A stretch of 5,829 nt of DNA from Bacteroidota bacterium (GCA_023381535.1 JAMCSN010000077.1:1-5829), one strand, 5' to 3'. Numbered from the stretch's first letter, positions 1 to 4,995 are shown. A program made the numbers and translations. Notes: generated by a model not told the origin, from the sequence alone.

Positions 1-18
1 AATTCCCATGCACGCCGC
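1..18 (+). repeat. Left arm of 18-bp perfect inverted repeat
   Basis: The sequence aattcccatgcacgccgc is the exact reverse complement of 812-829. It sits at the very first base of the window, so the arm may extend further left than can be seen. Confidence 0.8.
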
Positions 19-228
19 GTCTTAAAAGAATTATGCTAAAATATTTCCCGACCTCAAAAAAATGGCGTAAAAAGAATGAGTGAGAAATGCGTTAAATGGA
101 AATTTCTGCCTGCCCGCCATCTTGTTGGGCGGGTTTGATGTCACGATAACTCTAATCTAACTATTAACTATCGTGATGAGTTTAATTTCCATAGCATTTC
201 GAATGAAATTCTTAGCCATTTTTTTGCA
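16..228. repeat. Long imperfect palindromic element, copy A
   Basis: Nested inverted arms can be read directly. Positions 55-66 (caaaaaaatggc) pair with 215-226 over 12 bp, 84-90 with 194-200 over 7 bp, 96-104 (atggaaatt) with 184-192 over 9 bp, and 141-148 (tcacgata) with 169-176 over 8 bp. A side hairpin pairs 113-118 (cccgcc) with 128-133. Together they could fold into one long interrupted hairpin of about 170 nt. The outer left flank (16-33) is 17/18 identical to 382-399 in copy B, so A and B belong to one repeat family. No function is known to me. Confidence 0.6.
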
Positions 229-253
229 GTCGATGTTCTTTTGTTGAAGCTTG

Positions 254-274
254 TCCCGATGCCTTTAATCGGGA
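254..274. repeat. TCCCGAT/ATCGGGA hairpin
   Basis: A perfect 7-bp stem, tcccgat (254-260) with atcggga (268-274), encloses a 7-nt loop, gccttta. The same stem and a near-identical loop recur at 736-756, which shows a dispersed repeat unit. No T-run follows, so this is not a typical terminator. Confidence 0.6.
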
Positions 275-381
275 TTCTTGCGCCAAGAAAAGAAAAGCAA
301 ATTGTTTTTCAGCGCATGCTCTGGCGCCTGCCCCGTGCTGTTTGTGGGGAAAAGAAGAGCAAATTATTTTTCATTGTCTCC

Positions 382-541
382 CGCGCCTTAAAAGAATTAC
401 GAACAGAAATATTGCGAAGTGCAGTGTTAAATGAAAAATTCTGTTTGAGGAAACCCGTTTCCAAAATACTAAAACAATTGCGGGGTGACGAGTTAATTTT
501 TCATAACGGAACGGAGCAATATTTCCGTAATTCTTTTTAAG
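382..541. repeat. Long imperfect palindromic element, copy B
   Basis: Nested arms: 387-401 (cttaaaagaattacg) pairs with 526-541 with one bulged base, 406-415 (gaaatattgc) pairs perfectly with 516-525, and 431-440 (atgaaaaatt) pairs perfectly with 495-504. The layout matches copy A: a cgcg(c/t)cttaaaagaatta left flank, a gttaaatg(g/a)aaa-type inner arm, and a ga(c/t)gagttTaatttt-type right arm. This is the strongest reason to read the overlapping open frame at 241-540 as non-coding. Confidence 0.6.
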
Positions 542-555
542 CGCTGATTCTTTTG

Positions 556-582
556 CTTCTTTTCTTACGTTAAGAAAAGAAG
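556..582. repeat. 12-bp A/T-rich hairpin
   Basis: The sequence cttcttttctta (556-567) pairs perfectly with taagaaaagaag (571-582) around a 3-nt cgt loop. It lies just right of palindromic copy B and just left of a direct-repeat copy starting near 572. It is a strong hairpin in either strand. No gene ends nearby, so a terminator role is unsupported. Confidence 0.6.
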
Positions 583-618
583 AAGAAATTGTTTTTTCAG
601 CCGATGTTCTGGCACATG

Positions 619-637
619 TCCGATGTTCTTCGTCGGA
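619..637. repeat. Short TCCGA/TCGGA hairpin
   Basis: The sequence tccgat (619-624) pairs with gtcgga (632-637) with one T-G wobble, enclosing gttcttc. It resembles the other CCGAT-type hairpins of the island but is more decayed. Confidence 0.4.
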
Positions 638-732
638 AGGTCAAGACAAAAGGAGAAAAATAAATTCTTCTTAAGCAAATATTCTGTGCCTGCCCCGCAG
701 CTTCGCGTTCTCACGATGTTCTTTGTCGGGAT

Positions 733-761
733 GCGTCCCGATGCCTTCTATCGGGATACGC
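733..761. repeat. TCCCGAT/ATCGGGA hairpin with extended stem
   Basis: The core stem tcccgat (736-742) / atcggga (750-756) is extended by gcg (733-735) pairing with cgc (759-761) across a small two-base bulge. The loop gccttct nearly matches the loop of the hairpin at 254-274. Confidence 0.6.
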
Positions 762-775
762 AGGGCTGAAGCTTG

Positions 776-796
776 TCCCGCAGCTTTTCTGCGGGA
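776..796. repeat. TCCCGCAG/CTGCGGGA hairpin
   Basis: A perfect 8-bp stem (776-783 with 789-796) encloses a 5-nt loop, ctttt. It is preceded by gaagcttg, the same lead-in found before the hairpin at 254, so the unit 'gaagcttg + hairpin' is repeated with a changed stem in which both strands differ together. Confidence 0.6.
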
Positions 797-811
797 TTCT
801 CCGGCGGATTT

Positions 812-829
812 GCGGCGTGCATGGGAATT
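812..829 (-). repeat. Right arm of 18-bp perfect inverted repeat
   Basis: The sequence gcggcgtgcatgggaatt is the exact reverse complement of 1-18. Similarity stops just inside the arm, since the flanking bases gcggattt do not pair with gtcttaaa on the left. It lies 77 bp upstream of the plsY start codon and marks the right edge of the repeat island. Confidence 0.8.
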
Positions 830-873
830 TATACAGAGGCGAAGTCACGGTTCGCAATTCCATTTCATTTTGT

Positions 874-881
874 TAAATTTG
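874..881 (+). promoter_or_regulatory. Possible Bacteroidota-type -7 element for plsY
   Basis: The sequence taaatttg matches the TAnnTTTG -7 box described for Bacteroidota primary sigma factors and lies 25 bp before the plsY start. No clear TTG-type -33 box is seen at the right distance upstream, so this is only a weak candidate. The plsY start also lacks an obvious Shine-Dalgarno site. Confidence 0.2.
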
Positions 882-906
882 TTTTCATAATAGACAAACG
901 AATATT

Positions 907-1506
907 ATGCCTTACATCCTTAGTTCCTTAATAGGTTATGCTTTAGGCTCAATCCCCACCGCCTATCTTATGCTTAAATGGCAAAAAGGAATCGACATCA
1001 CAAAAAACGGATCCGGTAATGTTGGAGCGCTAAACTCTCTCAGAGTTTCTAAGTCCAAGCCGATCGCTGCTTCTGTCTTCATGATAGATTTAATGAAAGG
1101 ATGGATCAGCGTTTTGATTGTAGCATCATTTTATCCCGGTGATTACATTTTTCCGATGATCACATTGATTGCCGCGGTGCTTGCTCATTGTTATTCGCCA
1201 TGGATAAACTTTAAAGGCGGAAGAGGTTTAGCTACCGCAGCCGGAGGAGGACTTTTTCTATCACCCATAATTTTAGTTTTGTGGATTTTATTATGGTTAA
1301 TCTCCTATTTGGTTAAAAACAATTCTCACATTGCAAACTTCGCGGCTTCACTTTTTTCACCAATTATTTCCTTTGTTGCTGGAGATTTTCTCAACAGTCA
1401 TTCGGCGATTCATGCGATCAATAATCTCCAGTTTGGAACTTCTCTTTCGATTTTGTTTATAATTATCCTAACAAAACATATACAACCATTAAAAAGTCTA
1501 ATGTAG
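907..1506 (+). CDS. plsY: Acyl-phosphate:glycerol-3-phosphate acyltransferase PlsY
   Basis: This integral membrane enzyme transfers an acyl group from acyl-phosphate to sn-glycerol-3-phosphate to make lysophosphatidic acid, the first committed step of phospholipid synthesis in bacteria using the PlsX/PlsY route. The 199-residue length is normal for the family. Visible motifs are the N-terminal membrane segment ending GSIPTAYL (residues 14-21), GSGNVGALN (35-43; family form GSGNxGATN), and HCYSPWINFKGGRGLAT (94-110; family form HxFPxFxxFxGGKGVAT, with Arg in place of the usual Lys). Hydrophobic segments follow near 53-74, 80-98, 117-136, 142-158 and 178-188. The start is the first ATG of the frame and lacks a clear ribosome-binding site. 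The last codon-stop pair, ATG TAG, runs into a palindromic repeat, so the natural C-terminus may have been slightly altered. The htrA gene follows after 116 bp. Family identity is firm. Regulation is unknown. Confidence 0.95.
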   Translation: MPYILSSLIGYALGSIPTAYLMLKWQKGIDITKNGSGNVGALNSLRVSKSKPIAASVFMIDLMKGWISVLIVASFYPGDYIFPMITLIAAVLAHCYSPWINFKGGRGLATAAGGGLFLSPIILVLWILLWLISYLVKNNSHIANFAASLFSPIISFVAGDFLNSHSAIHAINNLQFGTSLSILFIIILTKHIQPLKSLM

Positions 1507-1526
1507 GGCGAATTTCTAATTCGCCC
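1506..1526. repeat. GGGCGAATT palindrome after plsY
   Basis: The sequence gggcgaatt (1506-1514) pairs perfectly with aattcgccc (1518-1526) around tct. The first G is the last base of the plsY TAG stop. No T-run follows, so it is a weak intrinsic-terminator candidate. A sister palindrome lies at 1539-1558, and both are preceded by gtag. Confidence 0.7.
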
Positions 1527-1538
1527 AGTACTTGTGTA

Positions 1539-1558
1539 GGTCGATTTTTAAATCGACC
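1539..1558. repeat. GGTCGATTT palindrome upstream of htrA
   Basis: The sequence ggtcgattt (1539-1547) pairs perfectly with aaatcgacc (1550-1558) around a 2-nt loop. Lead-in (gtagg) and architecture match the palindrome at 1506-1526, while the stem sequence differs with compensating changes on both arms. This points to a small intergenic repeat family or a selected RNA structure rather than a simple duplication. Confidence 0.65.
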
Positions 1559-1622
1559 AACCAATTATAACAGCAGCTTATAAAATGCAACTAACAACAC
1601 ACAAATTTTCAACGGTAAGGTT

Positions 1623-2789
1623 ATGAACAGATTAAAAAATATTTTTCACTTCATCACAACAGCACTAACTTTAATTCTTATTACAAGCAATCTTTCACTT
1701 GGACTTTCAAGTTCATTCTGCTCAACGGCATCAATCAATTCCGGAGACACGACCAAAAAACAAATCGCCAATTCGGAGATCTCCGACGGTCGTCATAATG
1801 TGATCACTAAAACAGTCGCGGAAGTTAGCCCTGCCGTCGTAGGAATTAACGTAACTCAGATTCAGCAGTATCGGGATATTTTTAGCATGGACCCGTTTTA
1901 CCGATACTGGTTTGGCGATAGAGTTTACAATCAGCAAATTAAAAGTCTAGGCTCCGGCGCAATAATTTCACCCGACGGATATATTATAACTAACGATCAC
2001 GTTGCGGGAAACGCCGTCGAAGTAAACGTTACTCTAACCGATGGAAGAGAAGTCAGCGCAAAAATCATAGGCACCGATCCGGTTTCCGATATCTGCTTAT
2101 TAAAAATCGATGGAAAAGATTTGCCTTATATTAAATTAGGGTCTTCCGATGATCTAATGCCCGGCGAATGGGTAATCGCTCTCGGAAACCCATTCGGTCT
2201 TTTCAACGTAAATGATAAACCGACAGTAACGGTAGGAGTCATCAGCGCAACGGGAATGAATCTTGGCATGGCAAACGATCGTTACTATGTTAACATGATA
2301 CAGACCGACGCTGCAATCAATAGCGGTAATAGCGGCGGACCGCTTGTAAACGCAATTGGTGAATTAATCGGTATGAATACATTGATTTATACGGCTCAAG
2401 GTTCTTCCGGTAATGTCGGTGTTGGATTCGCAATACCGGTTAACAAAATCAAGAAAGTATTAGATGAACTTAAGAAAAAAGGAAAAGTTGATAGGGATTT
2501 TTGGACTGGATTGAATATTTTAACAGTGACGGATCAGCTTGCTAAGACTTATAATCTAAAAACTTCACGCGGAGTTATTATCACTCAGATAGCAAAAAAT
2601 TCTCCCGCGCAGAAAGCTGGATTGAAAGTTGAAGACATAATTACCGCGATAAACGATTACAAAATTAACGATGAAAATACTATGATCGGCATTCTCCAGG
2701 AGTTTAGAACCGGCGATGAAATTACAATTACATATCTGCGTGATAACAAAGAGATGACGGCAAAATTGAAATTGGAGAAGAATAAATGA
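1623..2789 (+). CDS. htrA: HtrA/Deg-family secreted serine endoprotease, one PDZ domain
   Basis: This is a trypsin-like quality-control protease expected to act outside the cytoplasmic membrane, cutting misfolded envelope proteins. Residues 1-30 form a Sec-type signal or membrane anchor (Lys/Arg N-region, hydrophobic core about 8-28). Cys33 is not in a convincing lipobox, because Phe precedes it. The protease domain spans about 57-285. Its catalytic triad is His126 (TNDHVAGN; most relatives have Asn or Tyr where this has Asp125), Asp156 (DPVSDICLLKID) and Ser237 (INSGNSGGPLVN). A linker rich in Lys follows, then a single PDZ domain at about 295-385, including GVIITQIAKNSPAQKAGL. The 388-residue length fits one-PDZ DegS/HtrA types, not two-PDZ DegP of about 450-500. 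The ATG start has only a short AAGG at 1617-1620. The stop overlaps the purB start by 4 bp (ATGA). The protease assignment is firm. DegS-like signalling against general proteolysis cannot be told apart. Confidence 0.95.
   Translation: MNRLKNIFHFITTALTLILITSNLSLGLSSSFCSTASINSGDTTKKQIANSEISDGRHNVITKTVAEVSPAVVGINVTQIQQYRDIFSMDPFYRYWFGDRVYNQQIKSLGSGAIISPDGYIITNDHVAGNAVEVNVTLTDGREVSAKIIGTDPVSDICLLKIDGKDLPYIKLGSSDDLMPGEWVIALGNPFGLFNVNDKPTVTVGVISATGMNLGMANDRYYVNMIQTDAAINSGNSGGPLVNAIGELIGMNTLIYTAQGSSGNVGVGFAIPVNKIKKVLDELKKKGKVDRDFWTGLNILTVTDQLAKTYNLKTSRGVIITQIAKNSPAQKAGLKVEDIITAINDYKINDENTMIGILQEFRTGDEITITYLRDNKEMTAKLKLEKNK
2774..2780 (+). promoter_or_regulatory. Shine-Dalgarno site of purB inside htrA
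   Basis: The sequence ggagaag lies within the last htrA codons, with its GGAG core 8 nt before the purB ATG at 2786. It supports this ATG as the true purB start and re-initiation after the overlapping htrA TGA. Confidence 0.7.
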
Positions 2790-4090
2790 TAGAACGTTAT
2801 ACCCGCCCCGAAATGGGCAAGATTTGGAACGATCAATTCAAACTTGAGACATGGCTTAAGATTGAAATCCTCGCATGCGAAGCCCGTTCTGAAATGGGAT
2901 TTATTCCAAAAGATGATCTCGATACTATTAAATCAAAAGCAAATTTTGATTTGAAGAGAGTTTTAGAGATTGAAGAAACTACCAAGCACGATGTCATCGC
3001 ATTCTTAACAAACATCGCCGAGTATGTTGGTCATTCTTCGCGCCATATTCATTATGGTATGACCTCCTCAGATGTTCTTGATACAGCGCTTGCCTATCAA
3101 ATGAAAAGTGCTGGCGAGTTGTTAATGAAAGATTTAATTGAGTTGAAAAAGGTTTTGAAGAAGCGTGCAATTGAGAACAAGAGAACCATTTGCGTTGGAA
3201 GAAGTCACGGCATTCATGCCGAAGCTTATTCGATGGGTTTGAAATTTGCTCTCTGGTTTGAAGAAACCAAAAGAAATATTGTGCGTCTTCAAAGTGCAGT
3301 CGATTCTATAAGCGTGGGAAAGATCTCTGGCGCTGTAGGAACGTTTGAACATCTTTCCCCAAAAGTTGAAGAATATGTCTGCACTAAACTTGGATTAAAA
3401 CCAGAACCTGTTTCAACACAAGTTGTACAGCGTGATCGTCACGCAGAATTTCATTCGACACTTGCCATCATTGGTTCATCGTTAGAAAAAATTGCTATCG
3501 AGATTCGTCACCTTCAGCGCACTGAAGTCCTTGAAGCGGAAGAATTCTTTTCTAAGGGACAAAAAGGTTCATCGGCAATGCCTCATAAAAGAAACCCCAT
3601 CATCAGCGAACGTATAACCGGCATTGCTAGAATTCTGAGAGCGAATTCTGTTGCCGCGCTTGAGAACGTAGCGCTTTGGCATGAAAGAGATATTTCACAT
3701 TCCTCCGTCGAACGTGTTATTGTTCCGGATAGCTGCATTGCTCTTGATTACGCTCTGAGTCTTGCGATAAAACTGGTTGATAACTTGATAATCTACCCGG
3801 AAAACATGTTGAAAAACTTGAACCTTACCAGAGGATTGATTTTTTCACAGACTATTTTACTCAAACTCGTTGAGAAAGGATTAACACGTGAGGACGCTTA
3901 TAAAGTTGTGCAGGATTCTGCGATGAAAGTTTGGGCTGACAAATCACTTAATCTGAAAGATGAACTCTCTTCTTCATCAACAGTTTCGAAATATTTATCT
4001 GGGTCGGATCTAGAAGAAATTTTTAATCCCGATAAAATGCTGAAGAACATAGATTATATTTTTTCACGGTCAGTTGAATCGGATTCCTAG
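2786..4090 (+). CDS. purB: Adenylosuccinate lyase PurB
   Basis: This cytoplasmic homotetramer of the fumarase/aspartase superfamily catalyses two beta-eliminations that release fumarate. It converts SAICAR to AICAR in de novo purine synthesis and adenylosuccinate to AMP. The 434-residue length is typical of the short B. subtilis/T. maritima type. Conserved features are HIHYGMTSSDVLDT (88-101), catalytic-type His68 (TTKHDV) and His141 (GRSHGIHAE), and the superfamily signature GSSAMPHKRNP (261-271) carrying the mobile-loop serines 262/263. Positions 68 and 141 coincide with the well-studied B. subtilis histidines. The conserved ERDISHSSVER stretch follows at 300-310. A good ribosome-binding site (GGAG at 2774) fixes the start. 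The 4-bp overlap with htrA implies co-transcription and translational coupling. There is no pur-operon neighbour in the window. No terminator hairpin is visible directly after the stop. Confidence 0.98.
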   Translation: MIERYTRPEMGKIWNDQFKLETWLKIEILACEARSEMGFIPKDDLDTIKSKANFDLKRVLEIEETTKHDVIAFLTNIAEYVGHSSRHIHYGMTSSDVLDTALAYQMKSAGELLMKDLIELKKVLKKRAIENKRTICVGRSHGIHAEAYSMGLKFALWFEETKRNIVRLQSAVDSISVGKISGAVGTFEHLSPKVEEYVCTKLGLKPEPVSTQVVQRDRHAEFHSTLAIIGSSLEKIAIEIRHLQRTEVLEAEEFFSKGQKGSSAMPHKRNPIISERITGIARILRANSVAALENVALWHERDISHSSVERVIVPDSCIALDYALSLAIKLVDNLIIYPENMLKNLNLTRGLIFSQTILLKLVEKGLTREDAYKVVQDSAMKVWADKSLNLKDELSSSSTVSKYLSGSDLEEIFNPDKMLKNIDYIFSRSVESDS

Positions 4091-4184
4091 AATTCGTCAA
4101 TCATGCAATCACTTACTAATGACCGCTGTCAATTAGCCAATGACTTTTTACATATCCTTAGTTACAAACCCAATCTTCTAAATC

Positions 4185-4247
4185 ACTCAACGTTCTACAC
4201 TCTACACTCAACGTTCTACACTCTGCACTCAACGTTCTACACTCTGC
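4185..4247 (+). repeat. Three 21-bp tandem repeats
   Basis: The unit actcaacgttctacactctgc occurs three times without spacers (4185-4205, 4206-4226, 4227-4247). The first unit differs from the others by one base (ctac for ctgc at its end). A single copy also precedes the second direct repeat (5234-5254). The period is a multiple of three, which explains why the plus strand stays open here. Variation in copy number between strains would be expected. Confidence 0.85.
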
Positions 4248-4301
4248 ACTCGCAAATACTACACAGTGTTCTACGTTCTAGAGTACCATTCAATTGTTTT
4301 C
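4226..4301. repeat. 76-bp direct repeat, left copy
   Basis: This segment matches 5233-5308 at 73 of 76 positions, with a constant offset of 1,007 bp and no gaps. It contains one 21-bp unit, a spacer, and (minus strand) the stop and last nine to ten codons of an epimerase. The two copies bracket the epimerase remnant and the toxin-antitoxin module. Similarity drops sharply after position 4301. Confidence 0.9.
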
Positions 4302-4462
4302 TTCAGACCTTCTTCAAACGGCATAAGTGAAGAGTAATGAATTACTCACTTCGCCAATTCAATGTTTGAAAAAAAATGTTTTATGTCCCCCGCCCTTTGT
4401 TCAGCATAATTACGCCAATTATCTTTCCCAAAATTTTCAAGTTTCTGAAATATTGATGCGTC
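4271..4462 (-). pseudogene. Decayed 3' remnant of an NAD-dependent sugar epimerase gene
   Basis: Read on the minus strand in one frame, this stretch encodes about 63 residues that align without gaps to the C-terminus of the intact epimerase at 5278-5829. Matching blocks are GKDNWRNYAEQRAGDIKH against GKQIKPKYVDPRPGDIKH, FFSNIE against SFAAIE, and MPFEEGLKKTIEWYSRT against VSFEDGLRKTIEWYSRT. The frame is broken by an in-frame TGA at 4346-4348 and by a TAG at 4466-4468, and upstream of about 4462 I can no longer recognise the family. The rest of the gene is missing where the toxin-antitoxin module begins. It is therefore a truncated, inactivated paralogue and not a simple duplicate, since the coding part has diverged strongly. 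The C-terminal tail, inside the 76-bp repeat, is identical in protein sequence to the intact gene. Confidence 0.8.
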
Positions 4463-4534
4463 ACCCTATCTAGAGAATGAATTCTGGTTGAAGTGATCCG
4501 TATGTGAATCAAATGTCATCTTTAGCAAAAAAAA

Positions 4535-4563
4535 TTGACAATAAACCTGGTATTGTATATAAT
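4535..4563 (+). promoter_or_regulatory. Consensus sigma-70-type promoter of the toxin-antitoxin module
   Basis: A -35 box ttgaca (4535-4540) is followed after exactly 17 bp by a -10 box tataat (4558-4563). Both hexamers are perfect E. coli-type consensus. The predicted +1, seven bases after the -10 end, is about 4570, which is the G of a GTG codon in frame with the toxin. Such a perfect promoter is unusual in this window, where the other genes have no clear one. Confidence 0.75.
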
Positions 4564-4566
4564 ACC
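4549..4566. promoter_or_regulatory. Palindromic operator candidate over the -10 box
   Basis: The sequence ggtatt (4549-4554) and aatacc (4561-4566) form a perfect 6-bp dyad around gtatat, covering the -10 box. Ribbon-helix-helix antitoxins commonly repress their own promoter by binding such short inverted repeats, so autoregulation by the downstream antitoxin is the natural reading. Binding itself is inferred. Confidence 0.55.
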
Positions 4567-4569
4567 ATT

Positions 4570-4995
4570 GTGAAAGAGCATAAAATTGTTATTGATACTA
4601 ACGTAATTGTATCCGCTCTAAAATCTAGGAATGGATTTTCTTACAAATTATTGTCCATCATTGATGATGAAAGATTACAAATAAGCATTTCTGTCCCTCT
4701 AATATTGGAATATGAAGATGCAATCAAAAGAGAAAGATTCAAAATCGGGTTGAAACAAACTGAACTCGATGCAATTCTTGATTACATATGCTTAATTGGA
4801 AGAAAGAGAGAAATATTCTACTTGTGGAGACCGTATTTGAAAGATCCAAAGGACGATCTTATTTTGGAATTAGCTGTTGAATCTGAAAGTAATTTCATAA
4901 TTACATTTAATAAGAGTGACTTCCGTGGGATAGAGAAATTCGGCGTGAAAACATTAACCCCGCGCGAGTTTTTGGAAATACTAGGAGATATATAA
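4570..4995 (+). CDS. PIN-domain toxin (VapC-like ribonuclease, toxin-first type)
   Basis: This is a predicted metal-dependent endoribonuclease of the PIN superfamily, resembling the 'putative toxin component, PIN family' group (COG1569-like). From the GTG at 4570 the protein is 141 residues, the usual family size. Acidic positions expected at the active site are Asp9 in IVIDTNVIVSAL, Glu47 in LILEYEDAI, Asp95 (or 96) in KDPKDDLILELA, and Asp117 in TFNKSDF. The C-terminus has the common TPREFLEIL. The frame stays open upstream to GTG 4504 and ATG 4513, which would add 22 or 19 residues. Those lie before the consensus promoter and have no good ribosome-binding site, and the added residues do not look like PIN sequence, so I prefer 4570. 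The antitoxin ATG follows the TAA stop with no gap. The RNA target cannot be predicted. Confidence 0.87.
   Translation: MKEHKIVIDTNVIVSALKSRNGFSYKLLSIIDDERLQISISVPLILEYEDAIKRERFKIGLKQTELDAILDYICLIGRKREIFYLWRPYLKDPKDDLILELAVESESNFIITFNKSDFRGIEKFGVKTLTPREFLEILGDI
4983..4988 (+). promoter_or_regulatory. Shine-Dalgarno site of the antitoxin
   Basis: The sequence aggaga, inside the last toxin codons, lies 7 nt before the antitoxin ATG at 4996. The antitoxin thus has a strong ribosome-binding site, whereas the toxin has none visible. This would favour antitoxin over toxin synthesis from the shared transcript. Confidence 0.65.

Larger units (their letters stand above)
1..829. repeat. Non-coding repeat island bounded by an 18-bp inverted repeat
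   Basis: No convincing gene lies in this stretch. The first 18 bases (aattcccatgcacgccgc) are repeated exactly in inverted orientation at 812-829. Between them are two related long palindromic elements (about 16-228 and 382-541), several short GC-rich hairpins, and three imperfect direct copies of an AGAAAAGAA(A/G)AGCAAATT-like sequence (near 285, 350 and 572). The only long open frame, TTG-started at 241-540, reads straight through palindrome arms, has a Lys/Arg/Leu-rich non-domain composition and is most likely fortuitous. The island could be a decayed mobile element, a nest of MITE-like repeats or a structured RNA. No transposase is present to decide. Confidence 0.6.
4091..4503. other. Intergenic stretch without an intact gene
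   Basis: Between purB and the toxin-antitoxin module I see no intact coding sequence. The open frame at 4103-4330 on the plus strand merely translates the 21-bp tandem repeat in frame, giving an STFYTLH heptad three times, and continues through the antisense of an epimerase remnant, so it is rejected as a gene. The stretch holds the tandem repeat (4185-4247), the left copy of the 76-bp direct repeat (4226-4301) and the decayed epimerase 3' end (4271-4462, minus strand). A short stem gagtaat/attactc (4333-4339 with 4342-4348) lies inside that remnant. Confidence 0.7.

Noticed and set aside
241..540. 99-codon plus-strand open frame with a TTG start
   Set aside because: It runs through hairpins and palindromic element B, has no ribosome-binding site, no recognisable domain and repeat-driven composition. 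It is most likely a chance open frame.
1506..1558. Rho-independent terminators after plsY
   Set aside because: The stems are good but no T-run follows either on the plus strand, and the two look like members of an intergenic palindrome family.
1731..3352. Minus-strand open frames of 60-72 codons inside htrA and purB
   Set aside because: They are shadows of strongly conserved plus-strand genes, with no motifs of their own.
4185..4254. CRISPR array
   Set aside because: Only three 21-bp units, directly abutting with no spacers, and no cas gene.
4103..4330. 75-codon plus-strand open frame with an STFYTLH repeat
   Set aside because: The repeats are a 21-bp DNA tandem repeat read in frame, and the rest is the antisense of the epimerase remnant. 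There is no ribosome-binding site.
4504..4569. N-terminal extension of the toxin from GTG 4504 or ATG 4513
   Set aside because: It contains the promoter and operator, no good ribosome-binding site precedes it, and the peptide precedes the normal PIN-domain start. It cannot be fully excluded without transcript mapping.
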